64,000 nucleotides of DNA from JARYGU01 sp033795365. GTDB taxonomy: Bacteria; Pseudomonadota; Alphaproteobacteria; Rhizobiales; Rhizobiaceae. The notes under the pieces were generated by a model. That model was not told where the DNA came from. It did no database searches and was given only the letters and a program-made list of their open reading frames with translations. The translations under genes and the position numbers were made by a program. The stretch's first letter is position 1; the number at the start of each line of letters is the position of its first letter. Below, one piece after another: positions 1 through 6,832 of this stretch. The DNA is taken from positions 124,001 through 188,000 of the forward strand of contig JARYGU010000003.1 in the NCBI GenBank assembly GCA_033795365.1, given 5' to 3'.

Positions 1-84
1 TTTTCTACGGGGTCACGGACTGCGGCGGACTTAGCAAGCCGCGCGGGAAATGTCATCCCGCAACGATGAAAATGAGGCGTTTCG

Positions 85-2022
85 TTACCAGCCTCCTCCC
101 CCGCCTCCACCGCCGCCGCCGCCGGAGAAGCCGCCGCCGGTGGAGAAGCCGGAGGACGAGCTTTTCGGGGGCGCGGGGAGAGAGGAGGTGAGCGTATCGG
201 CCATGGAGCCGGCAAAGCCGCCCATCCGGTCGGCCAGGCGGCCGGAACCGAGGCCGTCGCCATGATACCAGGCGGGGTGATAGGCGGCGGCGGTAGCGGC
301 ACCCGCTGCGGCGACGGCGAGCCAGCGCTCGAAGGTTTCGGACCAGGGTTTTTCGACGCCGAGGGCAACGGCGTAAGGCAGAAGCGTCTCGAAGTGGCGG
401 GGCGACATCTCGGGTGCGCCGGCCATGTTCATCCGCTCCTTCTCGGCAAGCGTCAGATATTGCCGCAGGCCCTCGATGCCATCCATCATCTTGCGGCCGA
501 TCGGCGTCGGCGCACCCATCAGGAAAAAGAAGAGAAGGTTGAGAAGGACGATGCCGCCGACGGCGGCAAGCAGCGGCAGGTCGGCCGTGACGGCCCCTTC
601 GGCGACGAGCGTGACGAGGATGCCGCCGAAGACAGTGAGAAAGACGAAGCCGATGAAGGCGAGCACGGCGATCGAGGCGATCCTTGCCGCGAGGCTTCTG
701 CTTCTTCGCAGCGACCGGCCGAGATTGACCGCGAAAATCGAGAGGAACACGCCGGCGAAGACCGGCAACACGATGAAGCCCGCCGCATCTTCGGAAAGGG
801 AGCCGAAAAGAAAGAGCGAGACGATCGCCGCAACCGAAAGAACGACGCCGCCGACGATATAGCCCCAGTTGGCGACATAGTATTTTCCGCGGTGCTCCTT
901 TTCCATGGCGCCGCGAAAATCGCCGCCGAGCGCCTGAACCCGCTTTCCGTTGGCCTTGTCGATGGAAAAGCTCGTGCCGGATGCGCCGAGCGCCTTGATC
1001 AGCGCCGCCTCACCGGTCGGAAGCTTGCCGTCCGCGGGCTTTTGCGTGCGGATCACGACGATGGACTGCTTCAGGTCCTCCAGGGTCACGAAGCCCTTCA
1101 CGGCGAGATTGAGGAGTGCTGCCGAGAGCGCAGTCCAGCCCTGACCGCCGAAGCCCTTGTTGTCGATATAGTTGACGAGTGCCGGCGAGATGCCGTCCGG
1201 CGCATCCCAGCGCGGAACGACGACACCGCGCGGCGGATCCCGCCCGGCCGCAAGCCACGCGCGCATATAATAGAGCCCGACGAGGACGAGCCCGGCGAAG
1301 GCGATCAGGATATTGCGGTTGTCGCGGAAGAACCACGCGCGCTCGTCGGCCGCGCTCGGCCGGTCGACGCTGCCGGCGGGCAGCTTGACCGCGACCGTCA
1401 GCCCTTCGTGGGGCGCAAGACCGGAGGTCGTCGCGACTTCGACCTTGCCGTCGCGGAAATCGGCGCGCGCATTGCGGGCGGTCGCGCCATAGGCGCCGGT
1501 GAAGACCGCAAGCTCGTCCGGCACCACGCCCTCAGGCAGCGTGACGCTTGCCGTCGCCCTCTCGATCGGGAATTCCCACTCGGTGCCGGTGACGTTCCAG
1601 TAGAGCTCGTCATGACCGTCGAAGAAGCGTATCTGCCGCGTCGTCTCGTAGGTCAGCCGGAAGACATGCATGCCGCGGTCGAGCAGCACGCCGGACGAGC
1701 CGAAATAGATGCGGATGCCGCGTCCGCTGCGCTCCGTGCGATACTCCTCCGGCCTGCCGTCACGCTCGACCGAGAGGAGTTTGAAGCCGACCTCGCGCTC
1801 CCGGCCGCCCGCATCCACGAAGGTCAGCGGAAAATCGCGATAGATGCCGCGGCGGATACGGTTGCCTTCGACATTGGCCGTTATCGTCTCCGTCACCGTC
1901 AGCTTGCCATCCCTGGCAAGGACGATGTCGGAATGGAAGGCGGCGAAATATTCCGCCGCCCGGACGGCCGGTGCGAAGAGAACGGCAAGGCAGAGGGCGA
2001 GGAAGAAGGCAGCATTTCGCAT
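85..2022 (-). CDS. DUF2207 family membrane protein
   Basis: Predicted inner-membrane protein of 645 residues whose function is unknown. A signal peptide covers about residues 1-22 and ends in ...RAAEYF. A beta-rich exported DUF2207 domain (about 23-235) follows, then one membrane segment near 237-253, a cytoplasmic stretch, and four more hydrophobic segments between about 387 and 502. The C-terminus is a Gly-rich tail ending in Trp (last 25 residues are mostly G, S and F), a terminus seen in many DUF2207 and TPM-domain proteins. It lies 14 bp downstream of lemA on the same strand, so the two are probably one transcript; LemA/DUF2207 pairing recurs in bacteria. The 84 bases to its left hold only a weak 6-bp inverted repeat (43-61). 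Confidence 0.88.
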   Translation of the reverse strand: MRNAAFFLALCLAVLFAPAVRAAEYFAAFHSDIVLARDGKLTVTETITANVEGNRIRRGIYRDFPLTFVDAGGREREVGFKLLSVERDGRPEEYRTERSGRGIRIYFGSSGVLLDRGMHVFRLTYETTRQIRFFDGHDELYWNVTGTEWEFPIERATASVTLPEGVVPDELAVFTGAYGATARNARADFRDGKVEVATTSGLAPHEGLTVAVKLPAGSVDRPSAADERAWFFRDNRNILIAFAGLVLVGLYYMRAWLAAGRDPPRGVVVPRWDAPDGISPALVNYIDNKGFGGQGWTALSAALLNLAVKGFVTLEDLKQSIVVIRTQKPADGKLPTGEAALIKALGASGTSFSIDKANGKRVQALGGDFRGAMEKEHRGKYYVANWGYIVGGVVLSVAAIVSLFLFGSLSEDAAGFIVLPVFAGVFLSIFAVNLGRSLRRSRSLAARIASIAVLAFIGFVFLTVFGGILVTLVAEGAVTADLPLLAAVGGIVLLNLLFFFLMGAPTPIGRKMMDGIEGLRQYLTLAEKERMNMAGAPEMSPRHFETLLPYAVALGVEKPWSETFERWLAVAAAGAATAAAYHPAWYHGDGLGSGRLADRMGGFAGSMADTLTSSLPAPPKSSSSGFSTGGGFSGGGGGGGGGGGW

Positions 2023-2036
2023 GGAATTGCTGCAGC

Positions 2037-2585
2037 TCAGAACTTGACGCTCGGCACCGCCCGGTCGGCGGGATTGTCGATCTCGAAATAGGGCGCCTTG
2101 GCGAACTTGAAGACGCCGGCGACGAGGTTCGAAGGAAAGCTCTCCACCTTCACGTTCAGGTCGCGCGCGGCACCGTTGTAATAGCGGCGCGACATCTGGA
2201 TCTCGCCTTCAATGGTTTCGAGCGATTGCTGCAGTTCGGCGAAATTCTGGTTGGCCTTGAGGTCCGGATAGGCTTCGGCAAGCGCGAAGAGCCGGCCGAG
2301 CGCCTGGCTCAGCATGCCTTCGGCGGCGGCGCGTCCCGCCACGTCGCCGGCAGGAATCGCCTGTGCGCGGTTCCTCAGCTCCACCACTTTTTCCAGCGTG
2401 TCCTTCTCATGCGCCGCATAGCCCTTCACCGTCTCGATGAGGTTGGGGATGAGATCGGCGCGGCGCTTCAGCTGCACGTCGATGCCCGACCAGGCCTCCT
2501 CCTTGACCTGCCGCGACTTTACAAGGCCGTTGTAGATGACGACGGCGTAGATGGCGATGACGGCGATGATTGCAAGAGTAATCAT
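2037..2585 (-). CDS. lemA: LemA family protein
   Basis: LemA-family membrane-anchored protein, 182 residues, molecular role unknown. One N-terminal hydrophobic helix (about residues 1-16) precedes the helical LemA domain, with the family-typical run VKEEAWSGIDVQLKRRADLIPNLIETV starting near residue 23 (WSGIDVQLKRR, DLIPNL). A GTG three codons earlier (2594) is in frame. I prefer the ATG at 2585 because a GGGGAG ribosome binding site sits 8 bases before it, while the GTG would overlap that site. It is the first gene of a two-gene unit with the DUF2207 gene. Its upstream side is the tandem-repeat region at 2.66-3.27 kb. Confidence 0.9.
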   Translation of the reverse strand: MITLAIIAVIAIYAVVIYNGLVKSRQVKEEAWSGIDVQLKRRADLIPNLIETVKGYAAHEKDTLEKVVELRNRAQAIPAGDVAGRAAAEGMLSQALGRLFALAEAYPDLKANQNFAELQQSLETIEGEIQMSRRYYNGAARDLNVKVESFPSNLVAGVFKFAKAPYFEIDNPADRAVPSVKF

Positions 2586-2664
2586 ATGTCCCACTCCCCG
2601 GTTGAGGAGCAGACATTAGCATTCAATGCGCGGGAGGGAAGAGGCGACGGGCCGAGCGCTTGTA

Positions 2665-2693
2665 CTTGTAAAGCTTTTCGGTTCGGATTATCT
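2665..2693 (+). promoter_or_regulatory. Putative promoter of tandem unit 1
   Basis: CTTGTA (2665-2670), 17 bases, TTATCT (2688-2693), close to the rhizobial housekeeping pattern CTTGAC-N17-CTATAT. The same layout, with the same 17-base spacing and a matching flank (ATTATCTTTCTGGAGTGG), recurs 308 bp further on in unit 2. Transcription would start near 2700, just before a hairpin. Confidence 0.45.
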
Positions 2694-2699
2694 TTCTGG

Positions 2700-2787
2700 A
2701 GTGGGAGATGAGTTGTTCACTCACCTCCCGTTTGTCTATCTTACGAATTGGACCCGGACCTCAGCCTGCCAGCCTGTCCGGGTTTTT
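2700..2787 (+). ncRNA. Candidate small RNA, unit 1
   Basis: About 88 nt between a promoter-like pair and a Rho-independent terminator. It starts with a two-part hairpin: GGGAG (2703-2707) pairs with CTCCC (2725-2729), and TGAGT (2709-2713) with ACTCA (2719-2723). A linker of about 22 nt and the terminator hairpin (2752-2783) with a T-run follow. Promoter, hairpin, linker and terminator are all repeated at 2973-3091 with a different hairpin sequence, which suggests paralogous RNAs. I cannot match it to a named rhizobial RNA family. The opposite strand carries a mini-ORF across the same DNA, so this may be the wrong strand. Confidence 0.4.
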
Positions 2788-2825
2788 CGTATTCTAAACG
2801 TGATGCTAAATGGCTTCCACCACAT
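2736..2825 (-). CDS. Candidate 29-residue basic mini-protein, unit 1
   Basis: ATG at 2825 is preceded 2 bases away by GGAGGTGATC, a full match to the 16S anti-Shine-Dalgarno. The frame reads MWWKPFSIT-FRIR-KTRT-G-W-QAE-VRV-QFVR and stops at TAG. The paralogue at 3043-3129 keeps the first nine residues, KTRT, W, VRV and a near-equal length; the Arg codon before KTRT differs by a synonymous change (CGA/AGG). KTRT and VRV are partly forced by the hairpin ACCCGGAC/GTCCGGGT. The product would be Trp/Arg-rich and basic. It has no promoter of its own that I can see, so read-through from unit 2 is likely. It is not a family I recognise. Confidence 0.33.
   Translation of the reverse strand: MWWKPFSITFRIRKTRTGWQAEVRVQFVR
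2752..2787 (+). terminator. Rho-independent terminator, unit 1
   Basis: ACCCGGAC (2752-2759) and GTCCGGGT (2776-2783) form a perfect 8-bp stem followed by a run of five T (2783-2787). The T-run is on the plus strand only, so it cannot serve the minus-strand lemA or glyQ. That implies a plus-strand transcript here. Confidence 0.6.
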
Positions 2826-2928
2826 AGATCACCTCCAGTTCAACGGCGGGGCCTTCTCCAAGGCCGGGGCGGCCCGTCCTCCCCGGTGCGCCGGCTGGCC
2901 GCGGCGCATGCTGCTTCCCCGTCGAAAC
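2799..2928. repeat. Tandem conserved block, copy 1
   Basis: About 130 bp that recur at 3103-3233 with only a few changes, including a one-base indel in GGCTGG(G)CCGC. It holds, on the minus strand, a GC-rich leader, the site GGAGGTGATC and the first nine codons of the mini-ORF. This block is far better conserved than the rest of the unit. The plus strand carries GATCACCTCC, identical to the 16S rRNA 3' tail. Confidence 0.75.
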
Positions 2929-2972
2929 TCTGCGGCGCGACCCCGCCATGAAGACCGGCTGATCGCGCCACG

Positions 2973-3001
2973 CTTGAAACCTCAACGCCTATGTATTAGC
3001 T
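2973..3001 (+). promoter_or_regulatory. Putative promoter of tandem unit 2
   Basis: CTTGAA (2973-2978), 17 bases, TTAGCT (2996-3001), then CTTTGGAGTGG. It corresponds position for position to the promoter-like pair of unit 1, and both -35-like boxes keep CTTG. Confidence 0.45.
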
Positions 3002-3007
3002 TTGGAG

Positions 3008-3091
3008 TGGTGACCGGAGCGCGAACTCCGGCCACCGTTTGCTTATCTGAGAGCTACCCGGACGGCTATTGACCAGCTTGTCCGGGTTTTC
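3008..3091 (+). ncRNA. Candidate small RNA, unit 2
   Basis: About 84 nt with the same plan as unit 1. The hairpin GGTGACCGGAG / CTCCGGCCACC (3009-3019 / 3026-3036, one A-C mismatch, loop CGCGAA) comes first, then a linker beginning CGTTTG as in unit 1, then a terminator hairpin at 3056-3087 with a T-run. The hairpin stems of the two units differ in sequence while position is kept, which is what selection on structure would give. Strand assignment is uncertain because of the antisense mini-ORF. Confidence 0.4.
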
Positions 3092-3129
3092 CTCAAAGTA
3101 AGCGTGATGCTAAATGGCTTCCACCACAT
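3043..3129 (-). CDS. Candidate 28-residue basic mini-protein, unit 2
   Basis: ATG at 3129 follows GGAGGTGATC with a 2-base gap. The frame reads MWWKPFSIT-LTLR-KTRT-S-W-SIA-VRV-ALR and ends in TAA, close in length to the unit 1 frame. A minus-strand promoter-like pair lies 110-140 bases upstream (3240-3268), giving a leader of about 100 nt. A strong hairpin (3009-3036) follows the stop codon. I do not recognise the family. The case rests on the ribosome binding site, frame retention between copies and the promoter; the product is too short for codon statistics. Confidence 0.38.
   Translation of the reverse strand: MWWKPFSITLTLRKTRTSWSIAVRVALR
3056..3090 (+). terminator. Rho-independent terminator, unit 2
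   Basis: ACCCGGAC (3056-3063) and GTCCGGGT (3080-3087) are the same 8-bp stem as in unit 1, with a different loop, followed by TTTT (3087-3090). It is plus-strand oriented. Confidence 0.58.
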
Positions 3130-3233
3130 AGATCACCTCCAGTTCGACGGCGGGGCCTTCGCCAAGGCCGGGGCGGCTCGTCCTCCCCGGTGCGCCGGCT
3201 GGGCCGCGGCGCATGCTGCTTTTACCGTCGAAC
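3103..3233. repeat. Tandem conserved block, copy 2
   Basis: Second copy of the block at 2799-2928, offset by about 304 bp. Differences I can see are A/G in TTC(A/G)ACGG, C/G in CCTT(CT/CG)CC, C/T in GGC(C/T)CGT, a one-base insertion near 3191, and changes at the far end (CCCC / TTTACC). Confidence 0.75.
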
Positions 3234-3239
3234 AAAGGG

Positions 3240-3268
3240 ACTATAAGGCACTCGCGAATGCGCGCAAG
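3240..3268 (-). promoter_or_regulatory. Putative minus-strand promoter for the mini-ORF units
   Basis: Read on the minus strand: CTTGCG (3268-3263), 17 bases, TATAGT (3245-3240). It faces the conserved leader and mini-ORF of unit 2. The matching place in unit 1 has lost the TATA-like box. It also sits about 90 bp downstream of the glyQ stop codon, so glyQ read-through is an alternative source of transcript. Confidence 0.42.
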
Positions 3269-3355
3269 GGTTGCTGCACGCGCTTATGCGCGTGTCGGCG
3301 ACTGGATATCGTTCCGGATCGTAGCGGGCGGCGCGCAGCCGGGGCTCTGTGGAAG

Positions 3356-4342
3356 CTACGCCGCCTTTGCCGCCCAGTTCGCGCCGCCGGCGTCCGTCAG
3401 CAGGAAGGCTTCGCCGCAGGCCTTGGCCAGCGTGCGCACGCGCAGGATGTAGCTCTGGCGTTCGGTGACCGAGATCACGCCGCGGGCGTCGAGCAGGTTG
3501 AAGACGTGGGACGCCTTGATGCACTGGTCGTAGGCCGGCAGCACGCATTTGTGGAGCGCCTGATTGCCGGTATCGCCCGGTGCGCCGGCGGAAAGCAGCG
3601 CGAGGCACTCCTTCTCGGCATCCTCGAAATGCCGGTGCAGCATCCCGGTATCGGCGAATTCGAAATTGTGGCGGGAATATTCCTGTTCGGCCTGCAGGAA
3701 GACGTCGCCATAGGTGATCTTCTCGTCGCCCTCGCGGCCGTTGAAGTTCAGGTCGTAGACATTGTCGACGCCCTGCACATACATCGCAAGCCGCTCGAGG
3801 CCGTAAGTCAACTCGCCGGAGACCGGGGCGCATTCGATGCCGCAGACCTGCTGGAAATAGGTGAACTGCGAGACCTCCATGCCATCGCACCAGCATTCCC
3901 AGCCGAGCCCCCAGGCGCCGAGGGTCGGACTTTCCCAGTCGTCCTCGACGAAGCGGACATCGTGCAGAAGCGGATCGAGGCCGATCGCCGCCAGCGAGCC
4001 GAGATAGAGCTCCTGAAGGTTCGACGGGTTCGGCTTCAGGATCACCTGGTATTGGTAATAATGCTGCAGCCGGTTGGGATTTTCGCCGTAACGACCGTCG
4101 GACGGGCGGCGCGACGGCTGCACATAGGCGGCCTTCCAGGGGCGGGGGCCAAGCGCGCGCAGCGTCGTTGCCGGGTGGAAGGTGCCGGCGCCGACCTCCA
4201 TGTCATAGGGCTGCAGAACGGCGCAGCCCTTGTCCGCCCAATAGTTATGGAGCGTCAGGATCAACCCCTGGAAAGAGCGGGTCGGGTGCATGTGGTCGGG
4301 CAAGACGGTCAAGGTCATCGGCGGGTCCAAACTTTCCGGCAT
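3356..4342 (-). CDS. glyQ: Glycyl-tRNA synthetase alpha subunit
   Basis: Alpha (catalytic) chain of the tetrameric alpha2beta2 glycyl-tRNA synthetase, which charges tRNA-Gly in the cytoplasm. The 328-residue product carries the strongly conserved core: SFQGLILTLHNYWADKGC, MEVGAGTFHPATTLRALGP, YVQPSRRPSDGRYGENPNRLQHYYQYQVILKP and GWECWCDGMEVSQFTYFQQVCG. I start it at ATG 4342 (MPESLDPP...). ATGs at 4318 and 4291 are alternatives, and the family's conserved part begins at MHPTRSFQG, so the extreme N-terminus is uncertain. The beta subunit glyS is not next to it; downstream are the tandem units, lemA and DUF2207, so glyS may lie beyond the left edge. Confidence 0.96.
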   Translation of the reverse strand: MPESLDPPMTLTVLPDHMHPTRSFQGLILTLHNYWADKGCAVLQPYDMEVGAGTFHPATTLRALGPRPWKAAYVQPSRRPSDGRYGENPNRLQHYYQYQVILKPNPSNLQELYLGSLAAIGLDPLLHDVRFVEDDWESPTLGAWGLGWECWCDGMEVSQFTYFQQVCGIECAPVSGELTYGLERLAMYVQGVDNVYDLNFNGREGDEKITYGDVFLQAEQEYSRHNFEFADTGMLHRHFEDAEKECLALLSAGAPGDTGNQALHKCVLPAYDQCIKASHVFNLLDARGVISVTERQSYILRVRTLAKACGEAFLLTDAGGANWAAKAA

Positions 4343-4418
4343 GTGCCGGGGACTGCTGCCACGACGCGCCGGAAGGGTCAAGCCCGCAACGCGGCTTTCC
4401 GGCCAGGCACCCCTCCCT

Positions 4419-5489
4419 TCAATGCCGCTCGAGCGACCTGAAGAGACCGGAACCTTCCGGCCGGGCAACGGCGCCGGCGCCCGGAGCAAGATCCGGCACG
4501 TGGCGCAGCACCCTGCGCGAACGGAAATCGGGAATGCGGGCGCCATACCAGGCGGCAAGCTGCGGCAGCATCTGCCGCAACGTCGCCCCCGCCTCCCAGC
4601 CGAGAGCCCGCGCCGCCGATGCGTCGACCGGCGGATGGCCGGCATCGGCGCAGCGCCCCTCGACGAAAATCACGCCGGCGACCGTATCCGGAACGGTGTC
4701 CAGCACCATGCGGGCGACCTCGGCAACGGAGTGACGATCCGGTCCGGCGAGATTGTATGTTCCGTTTGCCGCACCCCGCGTGACGACCGTTCGAAGGGCA
4801 GAGCAGAAATCCGGGATTGCAAGGAAGGAACGGCGCTGCCCGCCGTCGCCGTGAACCGGAAGCGGACGCCCGACCGCGGCGAGTTCCAGGAAGCGCGGAA
4901 GCAGCTTTTCCGTGTTCTGGCGCGTTCCTATCACATTGACCGGGCGCAGGATGCGGATATCGAGACCGCGGGTCCTGCCGAGGCCGGCGATCAGCATTTC
5001 CGCGGCGGCTTTGGAGGCGGCAAGCGGATTTTGCGGATCGAGCGGCGAAAGCTCGGATACCGGTTGCTCGCCGGGCAGGCCGTATACCTCCGCCGAGCTC
5101 ACATGGACCATCAACGGCACCTTTTGCCGCGCCATCGCTTCCATGAGGACCTGGGTGCCGATCGCGTTGGAGAGACTGAAGCGCTCCGGCGCTGCGAAGG
5201 AACGCTCCACATGGCTTTCGCCCGCCGCATGCACGACGAGATCGGCATCCCTCAGCAACCCGCTCATAAGGTCGAGATTGCCGATATCGCCCTTCGTCAA
5301 GGCGACCCGGCCGGTCCGGAAGGCGGCGTCGAGATTGGAAACATCCGCCGCGTAGGTGAAGGCATCCACGACGCGCAGGCGGGCATTGGGGCAGGCTTTC
5401 AGAAGATCGTCCACGACATGCGACCCGATGAAGCCGGCGCCGCCGGTGACGACGATGGTGCGTATGCGCTCAAGTTCGAGAGAAGCCAT
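4419..5489 (-). CDS. NAD(P)-dependent epimerase/dehydratase, dTDP-glucose dehydratase-like
   Basis: Extended short-chain dehydrogenase of 356 residues, closest in look to RfbB-type dTDP-glucose 4,6-dehydratases. The Rossmann motif TGGAGFIGSH (residues 15-24) is intact, with DIGN and VHAAGESHVERS as in that group. The catalytic region is altered: the usual PYSASK (YxxxK) reads NPLAASK, so Leu156 stands where the catalytic Tyr should be, while Lys160 remains; VSTDEVYG reads VSSAEVYG. The substrate is unknown and normal dehydratase chemistry is doubtful. I start at ATG 5489 (GGGCAGGG upstream) rather than an in-frame TTG at 5516. It lies 77 bp upstream of glyQ on the same strand. Confidence 0.85.
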   Translation of the reverse strand: MASLELERIRTIVVTGGAGFIGSHVVDDLLKACPNARLRVVDAFTYAADVSNLDAAFRTGRVALTKGDIGNLDLMSGLLRDADLVVHAAGESHVERSFAAPERFSLSNAIGTQVLMEAMARQKVPLMVHVSSAEVYGLPGEQPVSELSPLDPQNPLAASKAAAEMLIAGLGRTRGLDIRILRPVNVIGTRQNTEKLLPRFLELAAVGRPLPVHGDGGQRRSFLAIPDFCSALRTVVTRGAANGTYNLAGPDRHSVAEVARMVLDTVPDTVAGVIFVEGRCADAGHPPVDASAARALGWEAGATLRQMLPQLAAWYGARIPDFRSRRVLRHVPDLAPGAGAVARPEGSGLFRSLERH

Positions 5490-5672
5490 GGCCCTGCCCT
5501 TCCGTTCCGCTGTCAAGCGGACACGAGATTCGCCGAATGCCGGCGAGAGGCAAGGAGGAAGCGGGGAAGGTCGCAGCTTTATCCGGCGTTAACCTTACAA
5601 AGTCTGGTTAATGCTCCGGGACGGCACGCAGCCGCGGATATCCCTTCCCGGAATGGAGCGGAGATGCCGTCT

Positions 5673-5864
5673 CTATTCGCCGTCCTTGCGGAGGCGGTAT
5701 TCACCGGTCTTCGGGTCCTTCACGAGCGTACCGGCAGCACCGGTCTCGCGTTCCTTTTCCGCCTGGCGGCGGGCGCGCGTGAGCCGCTCCGCGTCATTCA
5801 CGAATTTCCTGTAGCCCCACCAGGCAACGGCGGCGACGATCAAAAGGAATATCACTTGCGCCAT
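5673..5864 (-). CDS. Small single-span membrane protein
   Basis: Sixty-three residues. A hydrophobic helix covers residues 2-17 (AQVIFLLIVAAVAWWG), followed by a charged cytoplasmic-type tail rich in Arg, Lys and Glu with a short DPKTGEYRLR motif near the end. I recognise this only as a conserved hypothetical type seen next to sppA in rhizobia; no function can be given. It is 26 bp downstream of sppA on the same strand and may be cotranscribed. Confidence 0.7.
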   Translation of the reverse strand: MAQVIFLLIVAAVAWWGYRKFVNDAERLTRARRQAEKERETGAAGTLVKDPKTGEYRLRKDGE

Positions 5865-5890
5865 GCGGGCCTCCCGTGAGGTCTATTCTT

Positions 5891-6754
5891 TCACAGCCCG
5901 TAGCGGGACCACAAGGCCCTTTCCTCGGCGAGATCGGCAACGGCGGAAATACCGGCCGCGCCGATGCGCTCGGGTGCGTCGCCCGCGACAACGCCCGGCA
6001 TCTTGCGCCCGAAGAGGCTCTTCGGCGTGGATATCAGCTCCAGCCGGGTCTTGACGCCGTAGCGCCTCTTCAACTCGCCGCGCATGTCGCCGAGCGCATC
6101 GACGAGGCCGAGCGAAAGGCCGCGGGTTCCCGTCCAGAAGAGGCCGGAAAACAGCGTCGGCTCGTCGGCGAGCCGCGATGCGCGCCGCTCCTTCACCATC
6201 TTGATGAAGACGTCGTGGATCTCCAGCTGCAGGGATTTCAGATATTCGATGTCCTCGGCGCGTTCCGGTTTGAACGGATCGAGGATGGCCTTGTTTTCGC
6301 CGGCGGTATAGACGCGGCGCTCGACGCCGATCTTCTTCAGGAGTTCCGGAAAGCCGAAGCCGCCGGATACGACGCCGATCGAGCCGACGATCGAGGTCGG
6401 ATCGGCGATGATCTCGTCGCCAGCAAGGGCGATCATGTAGCCGCCGGAAGCCGCGACATCCTCAACGAAGACGAGCACGCGCTTGTTCTTTTCGGCCGCG
6501 AGATCACGGATGCGCTGGAAGATCAGGCGAGACTGCACGGGCGATCCGCCCGGCGAATTCACCGAGATGGCGACGGCGGGCGATTCCTTGTAGCCGAAGG
6601 CCTTTTCCAACGCCGGAGCTGCCGTCGCGAGATTGAGCGCGGGGCGGAACTGGCTTCCGCCCGTCATGATGGCGCCGTGGAGACGTACGACCGGAATGGT
6701 GATGCCCTCCTTGCGGAACCGTTTCGGCATCAGCTTCCTCAAAAATCCGGCCAT
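5891..6754 (-). CDS. sppA: S49 family signal peptide peptidase
   Basis: Serine protease of the SppA/SohB (S49) family, which degrades leftover signal peptides in the membrane. The 287-residue form has the Ser/Lys dyad: Ser103 in AASGGY and Lys155 in AGENKAILDPF. The spacing of 52 residues is the same as in short SppA enzymes. SVNSPGGSP (oxyanion side) and ADPTSIVGSIGV are also present. No clear N-terminal membrane helix is seen. I start at MAGFLRKLM (6754), with a GGAG 12 bases upstream; ATG 6766 overlaps that site and a further in-frame start lies at 6829. It sits in a minus-strand run with trmN6 upstream. Confidence 0.9.
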   Translation of the reverse strand: MAGFLRKLMPKRFRKEGITIPVVRLHGAIMTGGSQFRPALNLATAAPALEKAFGYKESPAVAISVNSPGGSPVQSRLIFQRIRDLAAEKNKRVLVFVEDVAASGGYMIALAGDEIIADPTSIVGSIGVVSGGFGFPELLKKIGVERRVYTAGENKAILDPFKPERAEDIEYLKSLQLEIHDVFIKMVKERRASRLADEPTLFSGLFWTGTRGLSLGLVDALGDMRGELKRRYGVKTRLELISTPKSLFGRKMPGVVAGDAPERIGAAGISAVADLAEERALWSRYGL

Positions 6755-6832
6755 GTCGTGCTTCATCTCCAGTTGCGATCGTCCGGCAGATGTATGCACG
6801 GCTTGAAAAAACGCAATGGCATCCGGCAAAAA

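Noticed and set aside
262..2091. A 609-codon open frame on the plus strand opposite the DUF2207 gene
   Set aside because: It is rich in Arg/Glu/Asp/His runs with no domain, and mirrors the codon-position GC bias of the DUF2207 gene, which has a signal peptide, membrane helices and a family tail.
2700..3091. Assignment of the tandem RNAs to AbcR (alpha-r15) or MmgR (alpha-r14)
   Set aside because: Tandem layout and size fit AbcR, and CTCCC recalls its unpaired motif, but here CTCCC is inside a stem, the gene context differs from what I remember, and no conserved loop can be matched without a covariance search.
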